Source of the DNA: Nitrospira sp.
GTDB taxonomy: Bacteria > Nitrospirota > Nitrospiria > Nitrospirales > Nitrospiraceae
NCBI GenBank assembly: GCA_018242685.1
Contig: JAFEBM010000030.1
Location: 23,811 to 87,810 of the forward strand
Direction: 5' to 3'
DNA length: 64,000 bases
A model generated the notes under the pieces. The model ran no database searches and was not told the DNA's origin. It was given only the letters and a program-made list of their open reading frames with translations. The position numbers and the translations under genes are program-made. Positions 9,776 through 18,749 of this stretch are shown here, in pieces; the stretch's first letter is position 1; every line of letters starts with the position of its first letter.

Positions 9776-11101
9776 TCAGGCTGTGAGCTTCAGTTCGTTG
9801 GTGGAGATCTGTCCTGTCCGAAGCTGGTCCGGCTTCTGGGCGATAATCGAGGTCAGCTTGACTGAAAAGAGGACCAAGCCGGTCATGAGGAGGCTAAGGC
9901 TAATCCAGCTTGCGACCAAGATGTAGACTGAGGTCAGCGGCACATTCCAGGTCAGTGCCGCCAAGATGCCGAGTCCCATGGTTCCTAGGTTGAGGGTAGC
10001 GATTTGAACGGTACTCCATCGGTTCATGATGGTCGTGAGCTGGTCAAGATAGGATCCCCGTTGCTTATGACTCGAAATGCGGGCGGTCGCGAGGGCGATC
10101 GGAAACAGGTAGGAGAATGCGCCCATGATGGCATTCATGATGAAGCCGATGAATGCCATGTGCGTGTAGGCCACAAGGTGGAGTCTGCCATACGGTAATA
10201 CCGAGGGGCTGGAGAGATTATTTGTTCCGACAAGCAAGCCGAGAATGACGGTAAAGACGAGAAAGAAAGCGCTGACGAAGAGATGGTCCGAGGCGGCGTT
10301 GCCGGTGTGGGTTGAGGAGAGCCACGTTCGCAACAGGCTGCCGGTCCAGAGGATCCCACCGATGAAAAGAATGGTGCCGCCGGCCAGTTCAATCGGGACT
10401 GATGAGTTCAAGAATCCACCGATTAAGACGGCCATGCCTATCGGCATCGCGATCATTCCTATCCGGGCAAGCGTGCCGTTCACGAGTGGACGGTTCCAGA
10501 CCGTCGGTAAGACATGATGCACCATCCCGATGATGGCCAAGACCACAAAGCCGAACACCACCAGGTGAATGTGCGCAAGCCGCACGTAGCCATGGGATTC
10601 CGGAATGAGCCCGAATGCCATGATTTCTCCGCAGCCCGACCCGGCCACAAGGCAGAAGAGTGAGAGCGCGTAATACCAAGACTGTTTGATGGAGAACTTC
10701 CAAGTCCGGCTTGCACGAATCCAAACGGTGTAGATGACGGAAAGAAACGCGGCCATCACCACCAAGCCGGCCACACCCACGATCACGTCCCAGTGCAGCC
10801 AGAATCCCACGAGCATTCCAATCAAGCCGCCGTTTATCACCCAGAATGTGAAGGGATGGGAATCCGCTTCCTTTCGGTTTACTGGGCTCAGTGGAGGGAT
10901 GAGCAGGTGAAATCCACCGAGGATGATCTGCGCTACACCGCCGACCAGGACCGCATGGACATGGAGCGCTCGGACCCACGACGGCAAGGGGGTGCCGTGA
11001 ACCAGCTCGACCAGGGTCGCCATACCCAGAATCGACGCCAGCACCAGCCAGCTGAAACCTGTGACGCACAATGTGAGCGGTGATGTGCTTCGCATGAACA
11101 T
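9776..11101 (-). CDS. Heme-copper-oxidase subunit I-like membrane protein (12 predicted TM helices)
   Basis: 441 residues, about twelve hydrophobic helices. Three spaced segments share a His-rich helix pattern: ALHVHAVLVGG...GGFHLLIPP (~42-70), AHIHLVVFGF...GMVHHVLP (~173-200) and HLVAYTHMAFIGF...LFP (~308-338). The pattern resembles CcoN/COX1-like and NnrS-like heme proteins, but the standard CuB tyrosine motif (HPEVY) is absent. Proton-pumping oxidase activity is therefore not supported; heme binding is plausible. It starts 7 bp after thiD and is probably in its operon. Confidence 0.6.
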   Translation of the reverse strand: MFMRSTSPLTLCVTGFSWLVLASILGMATLVELVHGTPLPSWVRALHVHAVLVGGVAQIILGGFHLLIPPLSPVNRKEADSHPFTFWVINGGLIGMLVGFWLHWDVIVGVAGLVVMAAFLSVIYTVWIRASRTWKFSIKQSWYYALSLFCLVAGSGCGEIMAFGLIPESHGYVRLAHIHLVVFGFVVLAIIGMVHHVLPTVWNRPLVNGTLARIGMIAMPIGMAVLIGGFLNSSVPIELAGGTILFIGGILWTGSLLRTWLSSTHTGNAASDHLFVSAFFLVFTVILGLLVGTNNLSSPSVLPYGRLHLVAYTHMAFIGFIMNAIMGAFSYLFPIALATARISSHKQRGSYLDQLTTIMNRWSTVQIATLNLGTMGLGILAALTWNVPLTSVYILVASWISLSLLMTGLVLFSVKLTSIIAQKPDQLRTGQISTNELKLTA

Positions 11102-11108
11102 CGGTGTA

Positions 11109-11909
11109 TTACCGCTCCAAGAAATAGAAATGATCGGTCGGGCCTTGCCCGTGGCCGATCGCTAAGCCATGTCGGATTGCTTCCGTGACATAGGACTTGG
11201 CGGCTTGCGCGGAATCTAAGACGGATCTCCCTCGTGCAAGATGAGCCGCCAATGCGGAGGCGAACGTACAGCCGGTGCCATGCGTATGGCGGGTCTCGAT
11301 GAACTCTCCCTTCAACACGTTGAAAAACCGTCCGTCATAGAGCAGGTCGGTCGCCCGTTCATTGAGCAGGTGTCCGCCTTTGATCAGGACATGCTTGCAC
11401 CCGAAGCCATGAATCACTTTGGCCGCTCGTCGGGCATCGGCCAACGAGGCGATTTCAATCCCTGACAGCTGCTGCGCTTCATGCACGTTCGGTGTCACGA
11501 CCAAGGCGAGGGGGAGCAATTTCATCTTGACGGACTCGATGGCGTCCGGCTGCAAGAGGGAATGACCGCTCTTGGAGATCATCACGGGGTCCACGACCAG
11601 ATTGACGACGTGTTGAGGTTTCACCATCTTTACGACCACCTCGACGATGGCCGCCGACGACAGCATGCCGGTCTTGACGGCGGCGACGTCGAAGTCGTCG
11701 AAGATTGCGTCGATCTGCGATGCAATGATGGCCGGTGGCAATTCAAAGACATCCGCCACTTCTTCGGTATTTTGAGCCGTGATGGCCGTGATGACGGACA
11801 TGGCGAACACACCGTTGGCGGACATGGCTTTGATGTCCGCCTGGATACCTGCGCCTCCGCCGGAATCCGAGCCGGCGATCGTGAGCACCTGTTTCACCGT
11901 ATTCGACAT
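11109..11909 (-). CDS. thiD: Hydroxymethylpyrimidine/phosphomethylpyrimidine kinase
   Basis: 266 residues, the normal ThiD length. Motifs include [17 protein letters not shown] at the start, [15 protein letters not shown], the substrate-loop [14 protein letters not shown] and the ribokinase-family anion hole [13 protein letters not shown]. It phosphorylates HMP and HMP-P for thiamin synthesis in the cytoplasm. No TPP riboswitch (no CTGAGA/THI box) is visible in the ~100 bp upstream. It leads a minus-strand group with two genes not obviously linked to thiamin. Confidence 0.93.
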   Translation of the reverse strand: MSNTVKQVLTIAGSDSGGGAGIQADIKAMSANGVFAMSVITAITAQNTEEVADVFELPPAIIASQIDAIFDDFDVAAVKTGMLSSAAIVEVVVKMVKPQHVVNLVVDPVMISKSGHSLLQPDAIESVKMKLLPLALVVTPNVHEAQQLSGIEIASLADARRAAKVIHGFGCKHVLIKGGHLLNERATDLLYDGRFFNVLKGEFIETRHTHGTGCTFASALAAHLARGRSVLDSAQAAKSYVTEAIRHGLAIGHGQGPTDHFYFLER

Positions 11910-12243
11910 GAAAGATCCTTTACGGAGTTGTCTGCAGAGACGAGCAGTGCCAGAAGTCCGATCATACGCATGAACTGAATGTCATTATACTCAGCGAAGG
12001 TCTGCTGTCTAGCGGGCCGCAAATAATGGTGCGATAAAGCAGGTGCTGAAGGTGGCAGGGAATAGGGTGGTCGCCGTCTGGGTGAACTTCGACGTGGACT
12101 GTATGGATGCGGCCTTAGATTTCAGTTGAGAAACCGTACTTTGCTTGGTTTATCGACGGCTTTGCTGCCGTTTCCTGTTCCCTGCTGACTGATTGAGACT
12201 GCTATCGGGATCATCGCCCCTGCGAGTAAGCCTTAGGTGGGGT
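11910..12243. other. Intergenic region between thiD and the Rh channel gene
   Basis: No convincing coding sequence on either strand; possible reading frames here are short and lack ribosome binding sites. The right end leads into the promoter of the ammonia channel. Confidence 0.5.
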
Positions 12244-12274
12244 TTGACAAGGGCGCTTGCTAGTGGAGTACACT
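12244..12274 (+). promoter_or_regulatory. Sigma70-like promoter of the Rh channel gene
   Basis: A consensus -35 TTGACA (12244-12249) and a -10-like TACACT (12269-12274) separated by 19 bp, followed 47 bp later by the ATG with its AAGGAGG ribosome binding site. The spacer is 2 bp longer than ideal. No NtrC or GlnR-type site was recognised. Confidence 0.45.
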
Positions 12275-12321
12275 GCCACCCCGTAGCCCCCCATTCACTC
12301 CTACTGTCCAAGGAGGACTCA

Positions 12322-13626
12322 ATGCAGAACAGCTTCTGGTTGAAGATGCTCAGCGCAGCAAGTCTGTTTCTCTTGTGCGTCACGAGTTGGGTCGGTGCCG
12401 AGGAGCCGGCGGGCGCCGTCAATGAGGCACGCCTGGTCGCACAATACAATTACTCGATTCACATCCTGGCCATGTTGCTGGTCGGCTTCGGATTTCTCAT
12501 GGTGTTCGTCCGACGGTATGGCTTCGGGGCAACGACCGGGACCTATCTCGTCGTGGCAACCGGATTGCCCTTGTATATGTTGTTGCGTGCCAACGGGATG
12601 GTGGGGCATGCGATACAGGCCCAGTCGGTCGAGACGCTGATGCTGGCTGAGTTTTCGGTGGCGACGGTGTTGATCGCGATGGGGGCGGTGCTCGGGCGAT
12701 TACGCGTGTTTCAATACGCGGTACTCACGCTGTTGTTGGTGCCGCTCTATGCGCTGAACGAATACTTGGTGTTGGATAATGGCTCGGGGCTGACGAAAGG
12801 GTTTCAGGACTCGGCGGGATCGATCATCATCCACGCATTCGGCGCCTATTTCGGATTGGCTGCGTCGCTGGTTCTGACGACCGCGCAGCAGCGCAGTCAG
12901 CCGATCGAATCCGATCCGACGTCCGATCGGTTCGCGATGCTCGGTTCCATGGTTCTGTGGCTGTTTTGGCCGAGTTTTGCAACCGCGATTGTGCCGTTTG
13001 AGCAAATGCCTCAAACCATCGTAAATACGATTCTTGCTTTGAGCGGGGCCACGCTTGCCACCTATTTCCTCAGCACATATTTTCATCATGGGAAGACCTC
13101 GATGGTGGATATGGCCAATGCCGCGCTGGCGGGTGGGGTCTCCATCGGCGCGACCTGTAACCTCGTGGGTCCCACCGGTGCGTTTGGTATCGGATTGCTT
13201 TCAGGCGTGCTCTCGGTAATAGGGTTCGTCTTTATTCAGCCCATGCTGGAATCGAAAATCAAATTGATCGATACCTGCGGCGTGCACAATCTGCACGGGA
13301 TGCCCGGCCTTTTGGGCGGACTCTGCGCGATCGCTGTCGTTCCAAGTGTGGTCGGAGTCCAACTCATCGGCATCGCGATGACGCTTGCCATCGCCATTGG
13401 CGGAGGAATCATTGCCGGCATGGTGATCAGGGCCACGGGCACGACGGAACAGGCGTATGAAGACTGTCATGAGTTTTCGCATGTGCCCGGGCCGGAGAGT
13501 GAGCGCAAGGTTGAGGAGCTCGCGTTAGGCGCAAAGGCCGATATCGAAGCCTTGCAAAAGGAACTGCTTGTTCGGACAGGGGCGCATATTCGTCCCACGC
13601 GCGAGGAGCCGAGACCGATCGCGTAA
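12322..13626 (+). CDS. Rh-type (Rh50-like) ammonia channel
   Basis: 434 residues with an N-terminal signal (LCVTSWVGAEE) and eleven to twelve hydrophobic helices. Rh-family rather than Amt-family signatures are clear: MVLWLFWPSFATAI, IIIHAFGAYFGLAAS with the first pore histidine at ~171, and TCGVHNLHGMPGLLGG with His322/325. Rh proteins conduct NH3 (and perhaps CO2) across the inner membrane. ATG 12322 follows AAGGAGGACTCA. Known Rh50 proteins occur in ammonia oxidisers, and Rh-type channels have been reported in comammox Nitrospira. No glnK/glnB gene is adjacent, unlike many amt loci. Confidence 0.88.
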   Translation: MQNSFWLKMLSAASLFLLCVTSWVGAEEPAGAVNEARLVAQYNYSIHILAMLLVGFGFLMVFVRRYGFGATTGTYLVVATGLPLYMLLRANGMVGHAIQAQSVETLMLAEFSVATVLIAMGAVLGRLRVFQYAVLTLLLVPLYALNEYLVLDNGSGLTKGFQDSAGSIIIHAFGAYFGLAASLVLTTAQQRSQPIESDPTSDRFAMLGSMVLWLFWPSFATAIVPFEQMPQTIVNTILALSGATLATYFLSTYFHHGKTSMVDMANAALAGGVSIGATCNLVGPTGAFGIGLLSGVLSVIGFVFIQPMLESKIKLIDTCGVHNLHGMPGLLGGLCAIAVVPSVVGVQLIGIAMTLAIAIGGGIIAGMVIRATGTTEQAYEDCHEFSHVPGPESERKVEELALGAKADIEALQKELLVRTGAHIRPTREEPRPIA

Positions 13627-13664
13627 CCAAGCTGCCGAGCCAGTGCGCTTATGAATCAGTGGAG

Positions 13665-13681
13665 CTAGGGAATCCCCTAGT
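13665..13681 (+). promoter_or_regulatory. CTAGG dyad operator upstream of the first NarL-type regulator
   Basis: CTAGGGAATCCCCTAGT: perfect 6-bp inverted arms (CTAGGG/CCCTAG) with a 4-bp centre. A CATGAT hexamer begins 23 bp downstream and the regulator ATG lies about 150 bp downstream. It is the best copy of the motif that recurs across the window. Confidence 0.5.
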
Positions 13682-13833
13682 CGAATGGTTCTGTCGCACC
13701 TGCCATGATGAGAGAGGGTTCTACAGTTCAGGTTCGCGTTCGGTTCTATAGAGTTCTTTGGGTAGAGTGAATGATTGCACGGAGCGAGATGTGATGCAGA
13801 AACGGGTTGGCTGTATGACGCAGAGGATCTGTG

Positions 13834-14475
13834 ATGTATAGTGCGCGAATTTTGCTCGCTGACGACCACCCATTGGTTTTAGAGAGCGTCAAGCAATTAC
13901 TCGAACCGGACTTTTTAGTCGTAGGGACCGCACAGACGGGGCAGCAAGTACTGGAAGAAGCTCAGAAGTTGCAGCCGGATATCGTGTTGCTTGACGCCAG
14001 CATGCCGGGGATGAGCGGATTTGAAGCGGCTCGAAGGCTGAAAACCCTCTTGCCTACGATCAAAATCATCTTTGTCACGATGCTGACTGAAGCGATTGCA
14101 GTCAGCGAAGGATTTCGTGCGGGAGCGATGGGGTATGTCTTGAAGCAAGACGCTTCCGACGAGCTCCATGCCGCGGTCAAGAGTGTCATGGCAAATCAAA
14201 GATTTGTGTCTTCCAAACTCGATATGGAAGTTCGCGAAGCCATGGAATGCCAATGGTCGCGACCAGAAGGCTATACGACCGACTTGACCGAGCGACAGCG
14301 TCAAATCCTTTCGATGCTTGCCAACGGATCTTCCACCAAGAACATCGCCAAGGAACTCAGTATTTCGATGAAGACCGTTGAATTTCACAAAGCCAACATT
14401 ACCCGCAAGCTCGGTGTCCGTACCACTTCCGATTTGATTCGCGTTGCGCTTGCTGCTGGTATGACAGCCCTGTAA
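13834..14475 (+). CDS. NarL/FixJ-family response regulator (REC + LuxR-type HTH)
   Basis: 213 residues. The receiver domain has the acidic pocket LLADDHPLV, phospho-acceptor Asp in VLLDASMPGMSGF (about residue 54) and the switch lysine in GYVLKQDA. The HTH is LTERQRQILSMLANGSSTKN...SMKTVEFHKANI. ATG 13834 is preferred to the adjacent GTG 13831 because AGAGG sits at the right distance. It is a clear paralog of, and convergent with, the regulator at 14513-15166. A CTAGG dyad lies upstream, so autoregulation is plausible. Confidence 0.9.
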   Translation: MYSARILLADDHPLVLESVKQLLEPDFLVVGTAQTGQQVLEEAQKLQPDIVLLDASMPGMSGFEAARRLKTLLPTIKIIFVTMLTEAIAVSEGFRAGAMGYVLKQDASDELHAAVKSVMANQRFVSSKLDMEVREAMECQWSRPEGYTTDLTERQRQILSMLANGSSTKNIAKELSISMKTVEFHKANITRKLGVRTTSDLIRVALAAGMTAL

Positions 14476-14484
14476 GTGGACACC

Positions 14485-14513
14485 GACCGACCGTTCAGTA
14501 TATCGAGTCGGTC
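14485..14513. terminator. Possible bidirectional stem-loop between convergent regulators
   Basis: Inverted arms GACCGAC and GTCGGTC (7 bp) with a 15-nt loop lie exactly between the two convergent response-regulator genes. No U-tract is present, so terminator function is only suggested by position. Confidence 0.3.
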
Positions 14514-15166
14514 TAGTGAATGGTGATGAGGCCGTTCGCGATCGCGTATTTTGTCAGCTGAGCCGCCGACCGCATGCCGAGCTGCCGCATAATCCTTGTT
14601 TTATGAAACTCGACGGTTTTGATCGACACGTTCAAGACGGCCGCCACTTCTTTGATGGATTTTCCTTCAGCCACGAGCTGCAGCACTTCCCGCTGTCGCA
14701 AACTGAGTGTGTGAGCGAATCCTTTGGGGGCTGCTTCCGTGTCCTCATCAGGGTGGAGATGGACCCTCTGGTCGGCAACAATAGGAGAAACGAACGTGTT
14801 GCCGCTCAAGACTTCTTTGAGAGCCTGCACCAATTCTGACCCTACAGACTGCTTCAGCACATAGCCCGACACGCCTATGCGGAGCGCTTCAGTCACGAAA
14901 CTCGGTTCCGAGTGCATCGTCAGGATAATAACTTTGATGGCCGGGTTCTGCTTCAAAATTTGACGAGACGCATCCAACCCGTTGAGCAGCGGGAGAGAAA
15001 TATCGACGATGACCACATCCGGCGAACATTCTTCGACGGCTGTGAGCAAGGCGCGGCCGTCCGGGACAATCCTCAGCAGTTCGAATTCCGGCTCCAACAG
15101 TTTTTGAATGCCTTGAGCGACCAGAACATGATCATCAGCCAGCAAGATGGTAGGTTGGATGTTCAT
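14513..15166 (-). CDS. NarL/FixJ-family response regulator (REC + LuxR-type HTH), paralog of 13834
   Basis: 217 residues with the same architecture as its neighbour: ILLADDHVLVAQ, phospho-Asp in VVIVDISLPLLNG, GYVLKQSVGSE, then the HTH LSLRQREVLQLVAEG and SIKTVEFHKTRI. ATG 15166 follows AAAGAGG; a longer frame to 15235 lacks the conserved start. Its recognition helix is nearly identical to that of the convergent paralog, so both probably read similar DNA. A degenerate CTAGG dyad lies 140 bp upstream. Confidence 0.9.
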   Translation of the reverse strand: MNIQPTILLADDHVLVAQGIQKLLEPEFELLRIVPDGRALLTAVEECSPDVVIVDISLPLLNGLDASRQILKQNPAIKVIILTMHSEPSFVTEALRIGVSGYVLKQSVGSELVQALKEVLSGNTFVSPIVADQRVHLHPDEDTEAAPKGFAHTLSLRQREVLQLVAEGKSIKEVAAVLNVSIKTVEFHKTRIMRQLGMRSAAQLTKYAIANGLITIH

Positions 15167-15581
15167 GGGCGAACCTCTTTCTTTATTTGCCACAAGTCGA
15201 ACGTAGAGCCCTTCTCCCACCACCACATCATACAATATGTTGCTGTACTCGGTGCATCGGTCTGGGCTGCCTTCATAAACTAACGTGATCTACTGCATGC
15301 AGCTCTCAAGAGAGCCTCCTAGCCTGCGAAGTAGAGCTTCGTTGCCGGACTGCAATCATGATGGATGATGGTTGATTGCCGGAGGATAAACAAGGGGCGG
15401 TAGCTTCATAAGCCATGTCCGGACTCTGATCTTGACCCCTTTCGTAAGCCAACTCGGAGGCGAGAAACGTATCCTCGTATCGTGAAGAGCCGTCCTTATC
15501 TACTCACATAACAGGGATATATCATGCGTTATTTCATTCATCTGGCTATTGGGCGTGCCGGTTAGCCTGCTTGTCTGAACG
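15167..15581. other. Intergenic region upstream of the second NarL-type regulator
   Basis: About 415 bp with no plausible gene. It holds the degenerate dyad at 15306-15322. The remainder is unremarkable. Confidence 0.4.
15306..15322 (-). promoter_or_regulatory. Degenerate CTAGG dyad upstream of the 14513-15166 regulator
   Basis: On the minus strand CTAGGAGGCTCTCTTGA: first half-site exact, second CTTG instead of CTAG. A TTAGTT hexamer begins 23 bp downstream, matching the geometry of the other copies. Confidence 0.35.
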
Positions 15582-16031
15582 TCATGGTCTTGTCGCGAGG
15601 GCATTGTGAATCATGTCGTACAATTGGTCGGCTGCGGCTTCCTTCGGCAACAGGGCAGACGCGCCGGCTTGAATCATGGCCGCTTGATTATCATCACCGG
15701 CGTTCACGGACAACCCCAGGACGATGATTTCGGGGTAGCGGGACTTGATGATCGTCGTGGCGTCGATGCCGTTCATCCTCGGCATATTGAGATCCATGAC
15801 GATGACTGAAGGCCGCATGCGCTCGGCAGAGGCGAGCGATTCTTTTCCATCGGCGACTTCACCTATGATGTCGATATCGGGATAGCTTTCCAGAATGCTG
15901 CGCAATCCGTGTCGCACGATCGCGTGATCGTCCGCTAACAAGACTCGAATACGCGGTTTCTCGTGGAGCTCATTCGTCCGTGCCCGCAACTGTTCCTGGG
16001 ATTGCACAAGGTCCATGGTCTTGAGGTTCAC
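15582..16031 (-). CDS. Stand-alone NarL-like receiver protein
   Basis: 149 residues: a ~25-residue N-terminal extension and one receiver domain (RVLLADDHAIVRHGL, phospho-Asp in VIVMDLNMPRMNGIDA, lysine in ALLPKEAA) with no output domain. GTG 16031 has AGAGGGG upstream. It closely resembles the lone receiver at 50532-50924 and the C-terminal receiver of the hybrid at 21893. This suggests a phosphorelay or protein-interaction role, not DNA binding. Confidence 0.85.
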   Translation of the reverse strand: MNLKTMDLVQSQEQLRARTNELHEKPRIRVLLADDHAIVRHGLRSILESYPDIDIIGEVADGKESLASAERMRPSVIVMDLNMPRMNGIDATTIIKSRYPEIIVLGLSVNAGDDNQAAMIQAGASALLPKEAAADQLYDMIHNALATRP

Positions 16032-16139
16032 AGCCTACCCCTCTAACTCACATTTCCCGGCGGTCGGGCCGCACAATCCGCTCTTCAGTGCCGTCGAAAC
16101 CGTCTCCTGAGGGGGCTGCCGATCGCTCGATGGCGGCAA

Positions 16140-16832
16140 TTACGCTACTTTCTCGATATCAGTACAGAATAGCTCAAATTCCCATTGAGAACTCCATCGC
16201 ATCGAATTCGTAGAGTTCGTCAGGGGAGATTGCTTCCGGTGGTCTAGCCATCTCTCGAAGCAGTCTAAGGTATCCATGGCTGATTGGATCACCATGTCCT
16301 GGAAGTCCGGATCTTTCACCGCCTCAGTCATAGCGATGAGGTCTTGCCACCAAGTATCGAAGAGTGGGTCATAGGATGCGTGTAAACTGGAGAAGAATGA
16401 TCCACCTTGCGATGGACTGATCCCTAGTTTGTCTCCCCCTGAATGTGTCGCCACGATTCGTTCACCCAGAGCAGCCCCGTCGATGACGTACAGTACGCCG
16501 AAAACCTGCGGAAGAGTTGGAGTCGCCGGCAGACGTCCACATAGCGGCAGCGCTGCAATATCAGTCTCGGTTACGCCCAGCGACAGCAGATCTTGCTTCA
16601 ACCGGGGGGCCTTGCACTGTCGTTGTGAATACGATGAAGGAAGATTGTGGTCCGCGAGGACGGCGAGCTTCCGCTCCAGCGGTTGATAAACCCCCCAAAA
16701 GCCTTGGAGCAGCCGTCGATAATGGTGGACATCGAAGTTCGGACGATAGACATCCACTCGACGTTCAAGTCGCCGATGAGCCAAGCGGGTTACCTCGTGC
16801 AATCTCTCAAACACAGGGTTGTCCAACAGCAT
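16140..16832 (-). CDS. Biliverdin-producing heme oxygenase (BphO-like)
   Basis: 230 residues with the bacterial heme-oxygenase pattern: probable proximal His in RLAHRRLERRV near the N-terminus and the distal-helix glycines in LYVIDGAALGERI. It would cleave heme to biliverdin, iron and CO in the cytoplasm. BphO proteins usually supply chromophore to bacteriophytochromes, but no GAF-PHY kinase is in this window, so iron release or a distant phytochrome is possible. A CTAGG-like dyad sits upstream at 16905-16921. Confidence 0.8.
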   Translation of the reverse strand: MLLDNPVFERLHEVTRLAHRRLERRVDVYRPNFDVHHYRRLLQGFWGVYQPLERKLAVLADHNLPSSYSQRQCKAPRLKQDLLSLGVTETDIAALPLCGRLPATPTLPQVFGVLYVIDGAALGERIVATHSGGDKLGISPSQGGSFFSSLHASYDPLFDTWWQDLIAMTEAVKDPDFQDMVIQSAMDTLDCFERWLDHRKQSPLTNSTNSMRWSSQWEFELFCTDIEKVA

Positions 16833-16904
16833 GGTGTCCTCCGCCGCAGAATGATGACACTCTAGGAATGCAGCTCACTCTACGGATTTTCACCGTTGTA
16901 TAGA

Positions 16905-16921
16905 CCTCGGCAGATCCCTAG
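16905..16921 (-). promoter_or_regulatory. Degenerate CTAGG dyad upstream of heme oxygenase
   Basis: On the minus strand CTAGGGATCTGCCGAGG: first half exact, second half CGAG. TAGAGT, a good -10 hexamer, begins 23 bp downstream. This would place a transcript start roughly 35 bp before the heme-oxygenase ATG. Confidence 0.4.
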
Positions 16922-17171
16922 ATCTGAGTAGAAACATCATAGTATGGCCAAATAGCCTGGTATGGGATGCGGTGCAATCTGAGCCCTTCGACTGCCCAGG
17001 ACAGGCTCGTCGAAGCACATAAGCGAGGTTCAGCGGTCCGCCGACCTGCACCATCAACGCGTGATATACCATCATCTTTTGAGGAGCGAAGACGCAGGCC
17101 TTCTCATAGCCGCTTCGAGCGAGGGGTTTTCCGAGTATCGAAAGAGCCGGCTGGAACATACATTGGCGATC

Positions 17172-18410
17172 ATGAAATCTGTGCGGGTTTTGGCCATGAT
17201 TATGGCGGGAGGAAAAGGCGAGCGGCTCATGCCGCTCACGGCGGTGCGCAGCAAGCCGGCCGTGCCGTTCGGCGGCAAGTATCGCATCGTCGATTTTGTC
17301 CTCAGCAACATGCTCAATTCCGGCATCACCGCCAACTATGTGCTGGTGCAATACCAATCGCAATCGTTGATCGAGCATGTGCGGGAATCGTGGAGCATTG
17401 CAGGCCGGCTCAAAGATCAGTTCATTACGGTCGTGCCCCCGCAGATGCGGGCGGGCGGGGGATGGTACGAGGGGACCGCGGATGCGGTCTATCACAATCT
17501 CAACTTGATTGCAGACTTTCGCCCCGATGTCGTGGCGGTCTTTGGAGCCGACCATATCTATCGAATGGATGTTTCGCAAATGATCCAATTTCATCAGGAC
17601 AGCGGAGCTGAAGCGACGGTGGCGGCATTGCCTGTGTCGATCGAGCAATCGTCCCAGTTCGGTATTCTCGAAGTTGATGCCGATGATCGGTTGGTCGGAT
17701 TCGAAGAAAAACCAGCCAGGGCTAGGGCCATGCCGGGACGTCCCACCATGGCTCTGTCCTCCATGGGGAACTATATCTTCGATACCTCCGTGTTGTTGCG
17801 CATATTGGAACGGGATGCCGCCCGTCCAGGCAGCCACGATTTCGGCCGTAATATCATTCCGGACCTCATCGGCGGGAGGAAGGTCTTCGCGTATGATTTT
17901 CTGCGGAACGATGTGCCCGGCCTGCGGTCGTACGAAGAAAAGGGGTATTGGCGGGATGTCGGCACACTAGATGCCTATTGGCAGGCGAATATGGATCTGT
18001 TGGGCGAGACACCGTCGTTCGATCTCCGGAACAATCAGTGGCAGATCGTCTCGGCTGGATACGAGAGCCCCATGGCGTCTATCGTGCGAACCTACACGGA
18101 TCAATCCATGATCGGTCAAGGCAGTCATATCGTGGATGCGGAAATCCGAAATTCCGTGATCGGGCGTGATGTCCACATCGAGCCCGGCGCGTACCTTGAA
18201 GAGTGCATCATCATGGACGGCGTGCGCATCGGGGCCCATGCGCGGCTGCATCGCATGATCGCCGACCGATTCAGCAGCATTCCCGCTGGGAGCGATATCG
18301 GTTTCCAGGAATCGCCTCAACTGCCCCGGTGCCATATCTCGCCGACAGGCCTGGTCGTCATTCCGCGCGATACCAAAGTGCCGATGACTCTGATGCAATC
18401 CGTCTCCTGA
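17172..18410 (+). CDS. glgC: Glucose-1-phosphate adenylyltransferase
   Basis: 412 residues. The nucleotide-binding loop AMIMAGGKGERLMPLT, RSKPAVPFGGKYRIVDFVLSN and the later FGADHIYRMD and FEEKPA motifs identify ADP-glucose pyrophosphorylase. The C-terminal part holds the left-handed beta-helix. It makes ADP-glucose for glycogen. ATG 17172 gives the canonical N-terminus; the frame is open 111 bp further upstream without conservation. The debranching enzyme glgX lies 10 kb away; no glgA or glgB is in the window. Confidence 0.93.
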   Translation: MKSVRVLAMIMAGGKGERLMPLTAVRSKPAVPFGGKYRIVDFVLSNMLNSGITANYVLVQYQSQSLIEHVRESWSIAGRLKDQFITVVPPQMRAGGGWYEGTADAVYHNLNLIADFRPDVVAVFGADHIYRMDVSQMIQFHQDSGAEATVAALPVSIEQSSQFGILEVDADDRLVGFEEKPARARAMPGRPTMALSSMGNYIFDTSVLLRILERDAARPGSHDFGRNIIPDLIGGRKVFAYDFLRNDVPGLRSYEEKGYWRDVGTLDAYWQANMDLLGETPSFDLRNNQWQIVSAGYESPMASIVRTYTDQSMIGQGSHIVDAEIRNSVIGRDVHIEPGAYLEECIIMDGVRIGAHARLHRMIADRFSSIPAGSDIGFQESPQLPRCHISPTGLVVIPRDTKVPMTLMQSVS

Positions 18411-18732
18411 TTGAAGGAATCGAAGATACCGCCGCGCATTCGCGCGTCTTCATGGTACGACCATGATCATGACGACTGTGCCGCTGCTTATTGCCGTGCG
18501 CTCGGTGAAAGCAATGGGCTCGATCTGAGATGAGACGTTGGTCGCGGTGCCGCCGGAATGGCGGGCGTTGAGCTCCAGGATATTCTTACCGGACATTCGA
18601 TCGTTCCCGATCGCAAAGGAAAGCGTATGTGGTGTGAGGCTCGGAAGTCTTTGGCGCCTGCTCCGTGGGGTTGCTCGTAGGAAACTGACGGCATCCGCGA
18701 TTGCGGCAGAAACGTTCGTGAATAATGCGAGG

Positions 18733-18749
18733 CTAGGGCGTTACCGAGT
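18733..18749 (+). promoter_or_regulatory. CTAGG dyad variant with TACGAT hexamer
   Basis: CTAGGGCGTTACCGAGT differs from the consensus only by G at position 14. TACGAT starts 22 bp downstream (18771-18776), preceded by TGC as an extended -10. No recognised gene follows closely. Confidence 0.35.

Noticed and set aside
11910..12000. TPP riboswitch before thiD
   Set aside because: The conserved CTGAGA and the second THI-box elements are absent.
16890..17837. Long minus-strand frame opposite glgC (315 codons)
   Set aside because: It is the antisense shadow of glgC; the translation has no domain and glgC is unambiguous.
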